This document shows, in pieces, positions 45,651-53,234 of a stretch of 64,000 nt of DNA. The notes beneath the pieces are model-generated. The model searched no databases. It worked only from the letters and a program-made list of their open reading frames with translations, and was not told the origin of the DNA. Within the stretch, counting starts at the first letter, position 1, and the number at the start of each line of letters is the position of its first letter. The translations under genes and the position numbers were made by a program. The DNA is taken from the NCBI RefSeq assembly GCF_900104925.1, contig NZ_LT629735.1, positions 62,001-126,000 on the forward strand, read 5' to 3'. Origin of the DNA: Opitutus sp. GAS368. GTDB taxonomy: Bacteria; Verrucomicrobiota; Verrucomicrobiia; Opitutales; Opitutaceae.

Positions 45651-46253
45651 CGCCACCGCGAGCACCACCGCGATCGCCGCTGTCATTGTATCGAGCGGCA
45701 GGCTGGGTTGCCCCGGCTTCGCTTGTTCCGGCAGGAACGGCACGTGGATGAACCCGCCGCGCACTTTCTTCCGGTCCTGCAGGGCGTGCATCAGGCCGTA
45801 GAAAACGTGGTTGCAGACGAAGGTGCCCGCCGTCTGCGACACCGTCGCCGGGATGCCGCGGCGGCGCAGCTCCTCCGTGATGGCCTTGATGGGCAGCGAG
45901 GACCAATACGCCGCCGGCCCGCCGCGCACGATGGGCCGGTCGACCGGCTGCCGCCCGGCGTTGTCGGCGATGCGCGCGTCGTCCACGTTGATCGCCACGC
46001 GCTCCGGCGTGATCTCGGCCCGCCCGCCCGCCTGCCCGGTGCAAATGACCAGCACCGGTTTCGTCGCGCGGATCTGCTTCTTCAACTCCGCGATCGCCGC
46101 ACCGAACACGCACGGCAGCAGCGCGCCGACTACGCGGTGCCCGGCGATGACCGTGCCGTGCAGCTGCCGGGCGATCTCGCCCGAGGGGTTGACCGACTCG
46201 CCGCCGAACGGCTCGAACCCGGTGAGGAGGACGGTTTTCGATTTCTTAGCCAC
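45603..46253 (-). CDS. pcp: Pyroglutamyl-peptidase I
   Basis: A 216-residue cysteine peptidase (C15) that removes N-terminal 5-oxoproline from peptides. The catalytic triad is visible: E80 in [20 protein letters not shown]147 in [11 protein letters not shown] and H170 in [12 protein letters not shown]. It follows DUF979 in the 5-oxoproline cluster and would feed it with pyroglutamate. The GTG start (46251-46253) lies in the end of a palindromic element that fills the whole upstream gap, so the native start and ribosome site may have been replaced. Confidence 0.94.
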   Translation of the reverse strand: MAKKSKTVLLTGFEPFGGESVNPSGEIARQLHGTVIAGHRVVGALLPCVFGAAIAELKKQIRATKPVLVICTGQAGGRAEITPERVAINVDDARIADNAGRQPVDRPIVRGGPAAYWSSLPIKAITEELRRRGIPATVSQTAGTFVCNHVFYGLMHALQDRKKVRGGFIHVPFLPEQAKPGQPSLPLDTMTAAIAVVLAVALKIRRDVRVAGGATH

Positions 46254-46416
46254 GGATTACACGGATGGCTACGGATGGGAAAACAAGCAACTCCGGTCTG
46301 TCATCCTGAGCGCAGCGAAGGATCCAGCCTGATGCTCGAAGGCGGTCATCCTGATGGATTCTTCGCCCGGCTCAGAATGACAATCATAGGCCAATCCATC
46401 CGTGTAATCCGTGGCG
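46248..46416. repeat. Nested element: CACGGATTACACGGAT palindrome with a GTCATCCTGAG element inside
   Basis: Outer arms agccacggattacacggatg (from 46248) and catccgtgtaatccgtggcg (to 46415). Inside, 46300-46381 is a copy of the GTCATCCTGAG element also found at 23137-23222. The block covers the gap between DUF979 and pcp and includes the pcp start codon. Confidence 0.85.
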
Positions 46417-46420
46417 CAAA

Positions 46421-47383
46421 TCAAAATCGATACACACACAGATACATGATGACCACATTGGCGCTGAGGATGCTGAGCGCAATCGGCGCCTGCGCCTTGA
46501 TGACCGCGTTCTTGTCCTTCAACTCCAGCAGCATGGCCGGCACGAGGTTGAAGTTGGCCGCCATCGGCGTGAGCAACGTCCCGCAGTAGCCTGAGAGCAT
46601 GCCGATGGCCGCCATGATGGCCGGGTTGCCATGGTGCAGCTGCACGATGAAAGGCAGCCCGATCCCGAGCGTGATGACGGGAAACGCCGCGAAAGCGTTG
46701 CCCATGCAGATCGTGAACAGCGCCATGCCCGCGCAATACGCCACCACCGCGACGAACGGGAACTGCGTCGGCAGCGCGTGCGCGGCAAGGTCGGCCACGA
46801 CCGGACCCACCCCGGCCTTGGAGAAGATGCCACCCAGCGCCGCGAGCATCTGCGGCAGGATCAACGCCCAACCGATGGTCTGCACGAGCCGGCCGCCCTC
46901 CCCGACCGGCACCTCCACCCGGGCGCCGGTCAACCGGAGCGCCATGCCCGCGGCCACCACCGCCCCGAGACAGACCGACGTTACCGTCGTATTGGTGGAA
47001 TCCAGCAGCCACCAATCGTCCCAATGGAGCTTGCTCAGCAAAAGTGTGCCCACCACCGCCGTGCCCGGAATCAACAGGGCGGGCCGAAAGATCCGGTTCC
47101 CCAGCCGGTCGGCCGAGGCGGTGCGCTCCGCGAGCGAGGTGCCGGCTTTTTCCGCGAAACCCATCTGCTTGGTGGCCGCCAGACCCACCATCGCGAGCAT
47201 CATGTAGCCGACCGCCGTGGAGGGCAGTGATTTTCCCACCAGAAAGGTGACGGCTAGCAGACCCCAGAAGAGGGCCGACCCCCAGCGCTTCGGATGGGTG
47301 CGGTCGGCCGCGATCTGTGCCGCCACGATCAGCAGAAACAGGCCCGCGATCACATAAAAGACTTCCAGGTTCAGGAGCTTCAC
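46421..47383 (-). CDS. DUF979 family membrane protein, probable 5-oxoproline transport partner
   Basis: A 320-residue inner membrane protein with about nine hydrophobic segments. I chose the GTG at 47383 (reading VKLLNLEVFYVIAGLFLLI), which overlaps the DUF969 stop by four bases, a translational-coupling arrangement. Conserved stretches include PFVAVVAYCAGMALFTICMGNAFAAFPVIT and GMLSGYCGTLLTPMAANFN. DUF969 and DUF979 genes commonly sit together and near 5-oxoprolinase genes. A role in 5-oxoproline uptake is inferred from this context. Confidence 0.88.
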   Translation of the reverse strand: MKLLNLEVFYVIAGLFLLIVAAQIAADRTHPKRWGSALFWGLLAVTFLVGKSLPSTAVGYMMLAMVGLAATKQMGFAEKAGTSLAERTASADRLGNRIFRPALLIPGTAVVGTLLLSKLHWDDWWLLDSTNTTVTSVCLGAVVAAGMALRLTGARVEVPVGEGGRLVQTIGWALILPQMLAALGGIFSKAGVGPVVADLAAHALPTQFPFVAVVAYCAGMALFTICMGNAFAAFPVITLGIGLPFIVQLHHGNPAIMAAIGMLSGYCGTLLTPMAANFNLVPAMLLELKDKNAVIKAQAPIALSILSANVVIMYLCVYRF

Positions 47384-48069
47384 GGCGCCGGTTCCTTTTT
47401 CGCTTCGGCGGCGTCGCGCGCGATGCGCTTGTCGAGCACCCGGGCCCGCCAGACCAGACAGCCGAACGCCACGAGCGCCGTGGGGATGCCCCACAGCGAG
47501 AGCGCCCAGAGTCCCACGTCATAGCCTTGGGCCTGCAGCGTTCCCTGGATGAGCAGCACCGCGCCCACGGCGAAGACCGTGTCCTCGCCGAAGAAATTCC
47601 CGATGTTCTCCGCCGCGGCGGCGTGCGCGCGGATCGCCTCGCTGGTCTTCTCCGGCAGGTCGCCGTGTCGGGCCCGCGCGGCGCCCTCCGCCATCGGGGA
47701 AACCAGCGGCCGCACCATCGGGGCGTGCCCGCCGATGTTCACTCCAAACGCGATCGAGATCTGCCGCACCGCCGTGTAGAAGATCAGCACGCGGCCGGCC
47801 GTCGCCGCCCGGGAGCGCCGGATGATCGTCTCCGCCCGCTCCCGCAGGCCGTAACGTTCCAGCAGGCCGACGACCGGCAGCATGAGCACGACCGTCAGGG
47901 TCATATAGCGGTTTTCCACAAAATACTTTCCGAACAATTCCATGATCTCGTTGAAGGACATCCCCGCCACCAACCCGGTCGCAATGCCCGCCACCATCAC
48001 CACCAGCAGCGTGTTGAACCGCAGGGCGAACCCGAGTGCCACCACGAGAATGCCGATGAGCTTGATCAT
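47380..48069 (-). CDS. DUF969 family membrane protein, probable 5-oxoproline transport partner
   Basis: A 229-residue membrane protein with about six segments. Family landmarks are MIKLIGILVVALGFALRFN, GLLERYGLRERAETIIRR and FGVNIGGHAPMVRPLVSPMAEGAA. It overlaps pxpA upstream and DUF979 downstream, each by four bases, so the three are tightly coupled. Confidence 0.9.
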   Translation of the reverse strand: MIKLIGILVVALGFALRFNTLLVVMVAGIATGLVAGMSFNEIMELFGKYFVENRYMTLTVVLMLPVVGLLERYGLRERAETIIRRSRAATAGRVLIFYTAVRQISIAFGVNIGGHAPMVRPLVSPMAEGAARARHGDLPEKTSEAIRAHAAAAENIGNFFGEDTVFAVGAVLLIQGTLQAQGYDVGLWALSLWGIPTALVAFGCLVWRARVLDKRIARDAAEAKKEPAP

Positions 48070-48812
48070 GCGCCGCAGGCCTTGATTTCAATGCCGGCGG
48101 TGGCCAGCTCCCGCCGCAGCCGCCGGGCGAACTCCACCGGATGCGCCCCGTCGCCGTGCAGGCAGACCGTGTCGGCCGTGATGGCCACGTCGGTGCCGTC
48201 GGTCGCGCGCACCTTGCCTTCGCGCACCATCCGCAACACCTGCGCCACGGCCGCGTCCTCGTCCGTGATCAGCGCGTTCGCCTGCGTGCGCGGCGTGAGC
48301 GAGCCATCGGCCTGGTAGGTGCGGTCGGCAAAGACCTCGCTCGCCACCGGCAGTCCGCAGGCCTCGGCCACCGCGATGAGCTGGCTGCCGGCCAACCCGA
48401 ACAGGATCAGCCGCGGATCGACCTCATAGACCGCATCCACCACGGCCCGGGCCAGCGCCGCTTCGCGCGCCGCCATGTTGTAGAGCGCTCCGTGCGCCTT
48501 GACGTGGACCAGCCGCGCGCCGGCCCCACGGGCGATCAGCTGCAACTGCAGGACTTGGTCATGAACCAATCCGTGCACCCCGGCGGGCGTCACGACCAGC
48601 TCGCGCCGGCCGAAATTCGTGCGGTCGGCAAACCCCGGGTGCGCGCCGATGGCGACGCCGTGTTTTTTCGCCCGCGCCACCGTCGCCCGCATCGTCGCCT
48701 CGTCGCCGGCGTGCGCCCCGCACGCGATGTTGGCCGAGGTGATGAGCGGCATCAGCTCCGCGTCGTGGCCGGCGCCCTCCCCGAGATCGCAGTTGAGGTC
48801 GACGCGCGGCAT
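48066..48812 (-). CDS. pxpA: 5-oxoprolinase subunit A (LamB/YcsF family)
   Basis: A 248-residue subunit of the ATP-dependent 5-oxoprolinase PxpABC, which opens 5-oxoproline to glutamate. The start MPRVDLNCDLGEGAG and the blocks SANIACGAHAGDEATM, GAHPGFADRTNFGRR and VKAHGALYN are conserved. It lies three bases after the pxpC stop and overlaps DUF969 by four bases. Confidence 0.95.
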   Translation of the reverse strand: MPRVDLNCDLGEGAGHDAELMPLITSANIACGAHAGDEATMRATVARAKKHGVAIGAHPGFADRTNFGRRELVVTPAGVHGLVHDQVLQLQLIARGAGARLVHVKAHGALYNMAAREAALARAVVDAVYEVDPRLILFGLAGSQLIAVAEACGLPVASEVFADRTYQADGSLTPRTQANALITDEDAAVAQVLRMVREGKVRATDGTDVAITADTVCLHGDGAHPVEFARRLRRELATAGIEIKACGA

Positions 48813-48815
48813 GGT

Positions 48816-49805
48816 TCAGCCCGTCAGCCGGGCCAGGCCCATGCGCACCCGCGCCAGATCGCGTTCGCGCGCGAGATAGATGTCATGCGCCGCCGCCAGC
48901 GTGGTTTCCTCAAAGCGCACCTTGTCCCCGGGGCGCATCTGCGTGAAGCGCCCGAGATCGGCCGTCACCACCGCCGCCAGCCGCGGATAACCCCCGATCG
49001 ATTGCCGGCTCGGCAGCAGCACGATGGGCTGGCCGGCGGGCGGCACCTGCACGGTGCCGGCGTTGACTGACGACGAGATCATTTCCCGCGGGGTCAGCAG
49101 CGGCAGCTCCGGTCCGCTCAACCGCACGCCCATCCGGTCGGCCTCCTTGGTGACCGTCCACTCGGCCGCAAAAAAAGCGCGCTGTGCCTCCTTGGCAAAC
49201 CAGTCGCACTCGGGCCCGCGCAGCGCGCGCACGACGCCGGGCCGCGCCGGCTTGCCCATCGTCTCGGGCCGCACGGTCCAGGTTACCGCCCGTTTTTGCC
49301 CGGCCGTCAGCGACGCCAGGATTTGTTGCGCCCACGGTGTCGGCGCGAAAAGCTTCAAGACGTCGCCCGCGACCAGCGGCCGCCCCTGGTGTCCGCCGAT
49401 GCCGGCGCGCCGGTAGGTCGTGCGGCTGCCCATGACCAGCGGCACGTCGATCCCGCCCGCGATGGCCAGCCACGCCCGCAGGCCGCTCCGGGCCAGTCCG
49501 AAGCTCACCACCTCGCCCGCCGCGAGGCGCACCGCGCGGTCCCGCGGCAGCGGCTGGCCGCTCACGCGGGCATCGAAATCCGCCCCGCCCCACGCGATCA
49601 GCGTGTCCTGGTCGAACACGAGGTCCGCGCCGGTCTGCGCCATTTCCAGCAAGGCGGCGTTGTCGTCGTTGCCGGCGCAGAGATTGGCCGCCCGCGCGGC
49701 AAACGTGTCGAGCGCGCCGCCCACCACGACGCCGTATTGCTGGTAGCCGGGCCGGCCGAGGTCCTGCACCGTGGTCAGCAGGCCGGGTTTGCGGATGCGC
49801 ATCAT
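48816..49805 (-). CDS. pxpC: 5-oxoprolinase subunit C (KipA, biotin-dependent carboxyltransferase-like)
   Basis: A 329-residue subunit that works with PxpB. It opens with MMRIRKPGLLTTVQDLGRPGYQQYGVVVGGALD and carries AAEWTVTKEADRMGVRLSGP and GTVQVPPAGQPIVLLPSRQSIGGYPRLA, family blocks. The first ATG (49805) overlaps the pxpB stop by four bases; a second ATG follows immediately. Confidence 0.94.
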   Translation of the reverse strand: MMRIRKPGLLTTVQDLGRPGYQQYGVVVGGALDTFAARAANLCAGNDDNAALLEMAQTGADLVFDQDTLIAWGGADFDARVSGQPLPRDRAVRLAAGEVVSFGLARSGLRAWLAIAGGIDVPLVMGSRTTYRRAGIGGHQGRPLVAGDVLKLFAPTPWAQQILASLTAGQKRAVTWTVRPETMGKPARPGVVRALRGPECDWFAKEAQRAFFAAEWTVTKEADRMGVRLSGPELPLLTPREMISSSVNAGTVQVPPAGQPIVLLPSRQSIGGYPRLAAVVTADLGRFTQMRPGDKVRFEETTLAAAHDIYLARERDLARVRMGLARLTG

Positions 49806-50506
49806 GACCGCGCCTCCTGCCGGGCGAATTCCTCCGGCGTGATGGCGCGGAACTTCACGTGATCGCCCGCCGCGAGCAGCACGGGCGGGGTCTGCTCCGG
49901 CCGGAAAATCCGGAGCGGCGTGCGGCCGATCAGGTTCCAGCCGCCGGGCGTCGCGAGCGGATAGATGCCGGTCTGTTCGCCGCCGATGCCGACCGAGCCG
50001 GGCGGCACCGTCATCCGCGGCTTCGCGTGCCGGGGCGTGTGCAGTTCCTTCGGCAGGCCGCCGAGGTAGGGAAAGCCCGGCGCGAAGCCGATGAGGTGCA
50101 CGAGATAGTCCGCCTTGGCGTGGCGCTTGATGACTTCCTCCGGCGACAATTTCGCCTGGGCCGCCACCCGCGCGAGGTCGGGTCCGAACTCGCCGCCATA
50201 GCAGACGGGGATTTCCACGACGCGCGGTTTCGTCTTCTCCGTCTTCGGCGGATTCTTCAGCCGCCCGCGCACCTGCGCCCCGAGCCAGTCGGCGATGCCC
50301 TGCGCGGGCGCGCCCGCCTGCACCGCGGCCCACGGGTCGTAGAAGAGCGTGACCGTGGTGTAGGCCGGCACGAGTTCGCTGACCGCCGGCAGGGGCGCCG
50401 CCGCCAGCGCCCGCCACGCCGCCTGCACGCGCCGGTGCGTGGACTCGTCGATGACGGTCCCCACTTCGAGCACCAGGGCGTTGTCGCCGAGTGGCGTGAT
50501 CTGCAT
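49802..50506 (-). CDS. pxpB: 5-oxoprolinase subunit B (KipI)
   Basis: A 234-residue subunit and first gene of the 5-oxoproline cluster. Landmarks are MQITPLGDNALVLEVG at the N-terminus, HLIGFAPGFPYLGGLP, and PPGSVGIGGEQTGIYPLATPGGWNLIGRTP. The ATG at 50506 is used, as an in-frame ATG at 50545 adds residues outside the family start. The 437-base upstream gap contains only repeats and must hold the cluster promoter. Confidence 0.94.
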   Translation of the reverse strand: MQITPLGDNALVLEVGTVIDESTHRRVQAAWRALAAAPLPAVSELVPAYTTVTLFYDPWAAVQAGAPAQGIADWLGAQVRGRLKNPPKTEKTKPRVVEIPVCYGGEFGPDLARVAAQAKLSPEEVIKRHAKADYLVHLIGFAPGFPYLGGLPKELHTPRHAKPRMTVPPGSVGIGGEQTGIYPLATPGGWNLIGRTPLRIFRPEQTPPVLLAAGDHVKFRAITPEEFARQEARS

Positions 50507-50580
50507 GGCTACTTGCCTAATTGCTGGCGGATGATTGGCAGCCAAAATCTCGCGGGATCTATCTGTTGGCGCCCGCCTTT

Positions 50581-50838
50581 GGTAGGCCGGGGTTTATCCC
50601 CGGCAGCTTGCGTGATGCCGTCGGACATAAAGAATCCCCGGGGCATTTGATCAAACCCACCATGCCCGTTTCCTTTCATTTTTGTAGGAGCCTGCTTGCA
50701 GGCGATTCTACGGTTGGTCCGTGGGCGGGACGGGGGCGGGCGTTCCGAATCGCCTGCAAGCAGGCTCCTACATTCCGATCAAGCTGGAGCCAAGCTCCGG
50801 GGTATGGGACCTACGGGGAATAAAGCCCGACCTGCACC
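50581..50838. repeat. Weak outer palindrome around a GTAGGAGCCTGCTTGCAGG element
   Basis: ggtaggccggggtttatccc (from 50581) and a diverged ggggaataaagcccgacctg (to about 50838) look like outer arms. Within the 437-base gap I see no gene. Confidence 0.45.
50683..50772. repeat. Palindromic repeat with perfect 24-base arms (TGTAGGAGCCTGCTTGCAGG)
   Basis: Arms 50683-50706 and 50749-50772 are exact reverse complements; the centre of 42 bases is GC-rich. Repeats with this arm sequence are common REP-like elements in several phyla. Confidence 0.9.
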
Positions 50839-50943
50839 AAGACCGTGGGCAAAATCTCGCAACTAATCGCCCCGCCCCGTCCGCCTCATAGATTTTAGTT
50901 AGGGTTGCGGTTGTCCGGGGAATGCTAGAGTGAACCCCTGCCC

Positions 50944-51603
50944 ATGTCCCTCCGCTCCCCTGCCTGCGCCGCCGTGCTGACCCTGCTCCTGCTGGGCGGC
51001 TGCCGCGACCGTGAGATCACGGCCTACCGCGCACCGAAGGATCCCGTGGCGACCGTGCCCCCGTCCACCGCCGGCTCGGCCAACACCAACGACTTGCCCC
51101 GCGGCCATCCGTCGGTCGGCGTGCCCTCCGAAGCCTTGGCGAAGGAGGGCGACACCATGGCGGCCACCACCGTGCCCACCGGCGGCGACAGCCTCGTCTG
51201 GACCGCTCCCGCGGCCTGGACCGTCAAGGCGAACGGCCCGATGCGCAAGGGCAGCTATGCGGTCAAGGGCAACGGCACGGAGGCCGATCTTTCCATCACC
51301 GCCTTCCCCGGCGACACCGGCGGCCTGCTCGCCAACCTCAACCGCTGGCGCGGCCAGGTTTCCCTGCCGCCCCTGGCCGAGGCCCAACTGGGCGCCAGCG
51401 TTGAACATCTCGATCTCGGCACCCTCCATGCCGACGTCGTGGACTTCGCCGGCTCCGCCAACGGCGCCCCCACCCGCCTGGTCGGCGCCGTCGTCCCGCT
51501 CAACGGCGAGACCTGGTTCTTCAAGCTGCTGGGCCCCGACGCGCTCGTGGCGCAGGAAAAACCCGCGTTCCTCGAGTTCCTCCGCACCGTGCGCCCGCGC
51601 TGA
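50944..51603 (+). CDS. Predicted lipoprotein upstream of resB
   Basis: A 219-residue protein with a lipoprotein signal (MSLRSPACAAVLTLLLLGGC, lipobox LLGGC with C20). The mature part has a low-complexity Pro/Thr linker to about residue 75 followed by a compact domain (SLVWTAPAAWTVKANGPMRKGSYAV, then DLSITAFPGDTGGLLANLNRWRGQV, then FFKLLGPDALVAQEKPAFLEFLRTV). It resembles other small lipoproteins placed before resB/ccsA and ends two bases before the resB start. Function unknown; a role in cytochrome biogenesis is inferred. Confidence 0.82.
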   Translation: MSLRSPACAAVLTLLLLGGCRDREITAYRAPKDPVATVPPSTAGSANTNDLPRGHPSVGVPSEALAKEGDTMAATTVPTGGDSLVWTAPAAWTVKANGPMRKGSYAVKGNGTEADLSITAFPGDTGGLLANLNRWRGQVSLPPLAEAQLGASVEHLDLGTLHADVVDFAGSANGAPTRLVGAVVPLNGETWFFKLLGPDALVAQEKPAFLEFLRTVRPR

Positions 51604-51605
51604 GC

Positions 51606-52763
51606 ATGAGCCCCGTCGTCAGGCAATTCCGCGACTTCTTCGTCTCGCTCAAGCTGACGGTCGTGCTGCTCGCGCTGTCGATCGTGCTGATCTTCTGGGC
51701 GACGCTCGCGCAGGTGCAGCTCGGCATCTGGGGCGTGCAGGAGAAATTCTTCCACGCCTTCTTCGTGCTGGAGAAGATCCCCGGCACCGGCATCCCCGTG
51801 CCGGTCTTCCCCGGCGGCTATTTCCTCGGCGGCCTGCTGCTCATCAACCTCGTCGCCGCGCATATCTACCGCTTCCGGCTCGAATGGAAAAAGGCCGGCA
51901 TCCAGCTCACGCACCTCGGGCTCATCCTCCTCTTGCTCGGCGAGCTGTTCACCAGCCTCCTGCAGGTCGAGAGCAACATGCGCCTCGATGAGGGTGAGAC
52001 CAGGCATTACTCCGAAAGCTACCGGACCAACGAGCTCGCCATCCTTGACACGACCAGCCCGGACTACAACGAGGTCGTCGCCATCCCCGAGGCCGTGCTC
52101 TCCGACGGCGGCGCCATCCAGCACCCGAAGCTGCCGTTCCAGGTCCGCATCCGCGACTACTACCCCAACGCCGCCCTGCAGATGCGCGACCAGGTGCCCA
52201 ATGCCGCGCCGGCCCTCGCCACCGCCGGCATCGGCCCGCGCATCGCCGTCATTCCGCTGCCGTTGACCTACAAGCAGGACGAGCGCAACGCGCCCGCGGC
52301 CAACATCGAGTTCGTCGGCCCCGAGGGCACGCTCGGCACCTGGCTCGTGTCGCCGTTGCTCGGCATGCCGCAGAAGTTCGACTACGCCGGCCGCACCTGG
52401 GAGTTCTCCCTCCGCTTCAAGCGCTACTACCACCCGTTCGCCGTCACGCTGCTCAAGTTCACCCACGAGGTCTACGCCGGCACCGAGATCCCGAAGAATT
52501 TCTCCAGCCGCATCCGCCTCCAGACCGACGACGCCCGCCAGGACCGCGAGGTGCTCATCTACATGAACAACCCGCTGCGGCACGCCGGCCTGACCTTCTA
52601 CCAGGCGGGTTTCGACAATGACGACAAGACCACGATCCTCCAGGTCGTGCGCAACCCGAGCTGGGTGCTGCCCTACGTCTCCTGCATCATGATGGGCCTC
52701 GGCCTGCTCATCCAGTTCGGTTTCCACCTCACCGGCTTCATGCGCAAGCGGAGCCAGAGCTGA
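51606..52763 (+). CDS. resB: Cytochrome c biogenesis protein ResB (Ccs1-like)
   Basis: The 385-residue inner membrane protein has hydrophobic helices at about 12-38, 65-82, 95-120 and 350-375, with a large external domain between the third and fourth. The start MSPVVRQFRDFFVSLKLTVVLLAL and the late YMNNPLRHAGLTFYQAGFDNDD are family landmarks. ResB with CcsA forms the system II haem transport and attachment complex. The operon is interrupted after it by the element at 52765-53232. Confidence 0.93.
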   Translation: MSPVVRQFRDFFVSLKLTVVLLALSIVLIFWATLAQVQLGIWGVQEKFFHAFFVLEKIPGTGIPVPVFPGGYFLGGLLLINLVAAHIYRFRLEWKKAGIQLTHLGLILLLLGELFTSLLQVESNMRLDEGETRHYSESYRTNELAILDTTSPDYNEVVAIPEAVLSDGGAIQHPKLPFQVRIRDYYPNAALQMRDQVPNAAPALATAGIGPRIAVIPLPLTYKQDERNAPAANIEFVGPEGTLGTWLVSPLLGMPQKFDYAGRTWEFSLRFKRYYHPFAVTLLKFTHEVYAGTEIPKNFSSRIRLQTDDARQDREVLIYMNNPLRHAGLTFYQAGFDNDDKTTILQVVRNPSWVLPYVSCIMMGLGLLIQFGFHLTGFMRKRSQS

Positions 52764-52764
52764 G

Positions 52765-53232
52765 TTTACACCAAGATCGCAAAGATCGCTGAGCAATGCA
52801 TCCGAACTACTCCAAGGCCAATACCCTTTCCGCCAAGGTCATTGGTGCGGCTATTGAGGTGCATCGGCACAAAGGGCCGGGTTTGATCGAAAGCATCTAT
52901 GAACGATGTCTCGTCCATGAACTCCAGTTGCAAAAAATCGCCTCGGTCAGCCAGCTCCTGGTGCCCATCGAATACAAGGGATTGGTTTTCGAGGAGCCGC
53001 TTCGCTTGGACGTCTATGTTGAGGGCTGCCTGATTGTGGAAAACAAGGTCGTCGAGAAAATCCTGCCCATCCACAAAGCACAGCTCTTGTCCTACATGAA
53101 GCTGCTGGATGCGCCACTCGGCCTTCTGATCAATTACCATGAACCTCTGCTGAAAGATGGCGTCGTGCGCTTGATCCTTCCCGGTGCCGATCAACCCTGA
53201 ACCCTTTGCTGTCTTTGCGTCCTTGGTGTAAA
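52765..53232. mobile_element. Palindrome-ended element carrying a GxxExxY gene
   Basis: Left end ttacaccaagatcgcaaaga (from 52766) and right end tttgcgtccttggtgtaaa (to 53232) are inverted and lie directly at the two ends of the GxxExxY gene. An empty element with nearly the same ends is at 42902-43011. It sits between resB and ccsA, leaving one base after the resB stop and two bases before the ccsA start codon. No target duplication is obvious. Confidence 0.7.
52796..53200 (+). CDS. GxxExxY family protein (PD-(D/E)XK nuclease-like)
   Basis: A 134-residue protein with the diagnostic G29-x-x-E32-x-x-Y35 in GPGLIESIYERCL, and the nuclease-like D72 with VENK (E82, K84) in RLDVYVEGCLIVENKVVEKI. 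The late GLLINYHEPLLKDGV is also typical. This family (PF13366) has no established function. The base composition is clearly lower in GC than its neighbours, consistent with transfer. It lies inside a palindrome-ended element in the cytochrome operon. Confidence 0.9.
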   Translation: MHPNYSKANTLSAKVIGAAIEVHRHKGPGLIESIYERCLVHELQLQKIASVSQLLVPIEYKGLVFEEPLRLDVYVEGCLIVENKVVEKILPIHKAQLLSYMKLLDAPLGLLINYHEPLLKDGVVRLILPGADQP

Positions 53233-53234
53233 TA

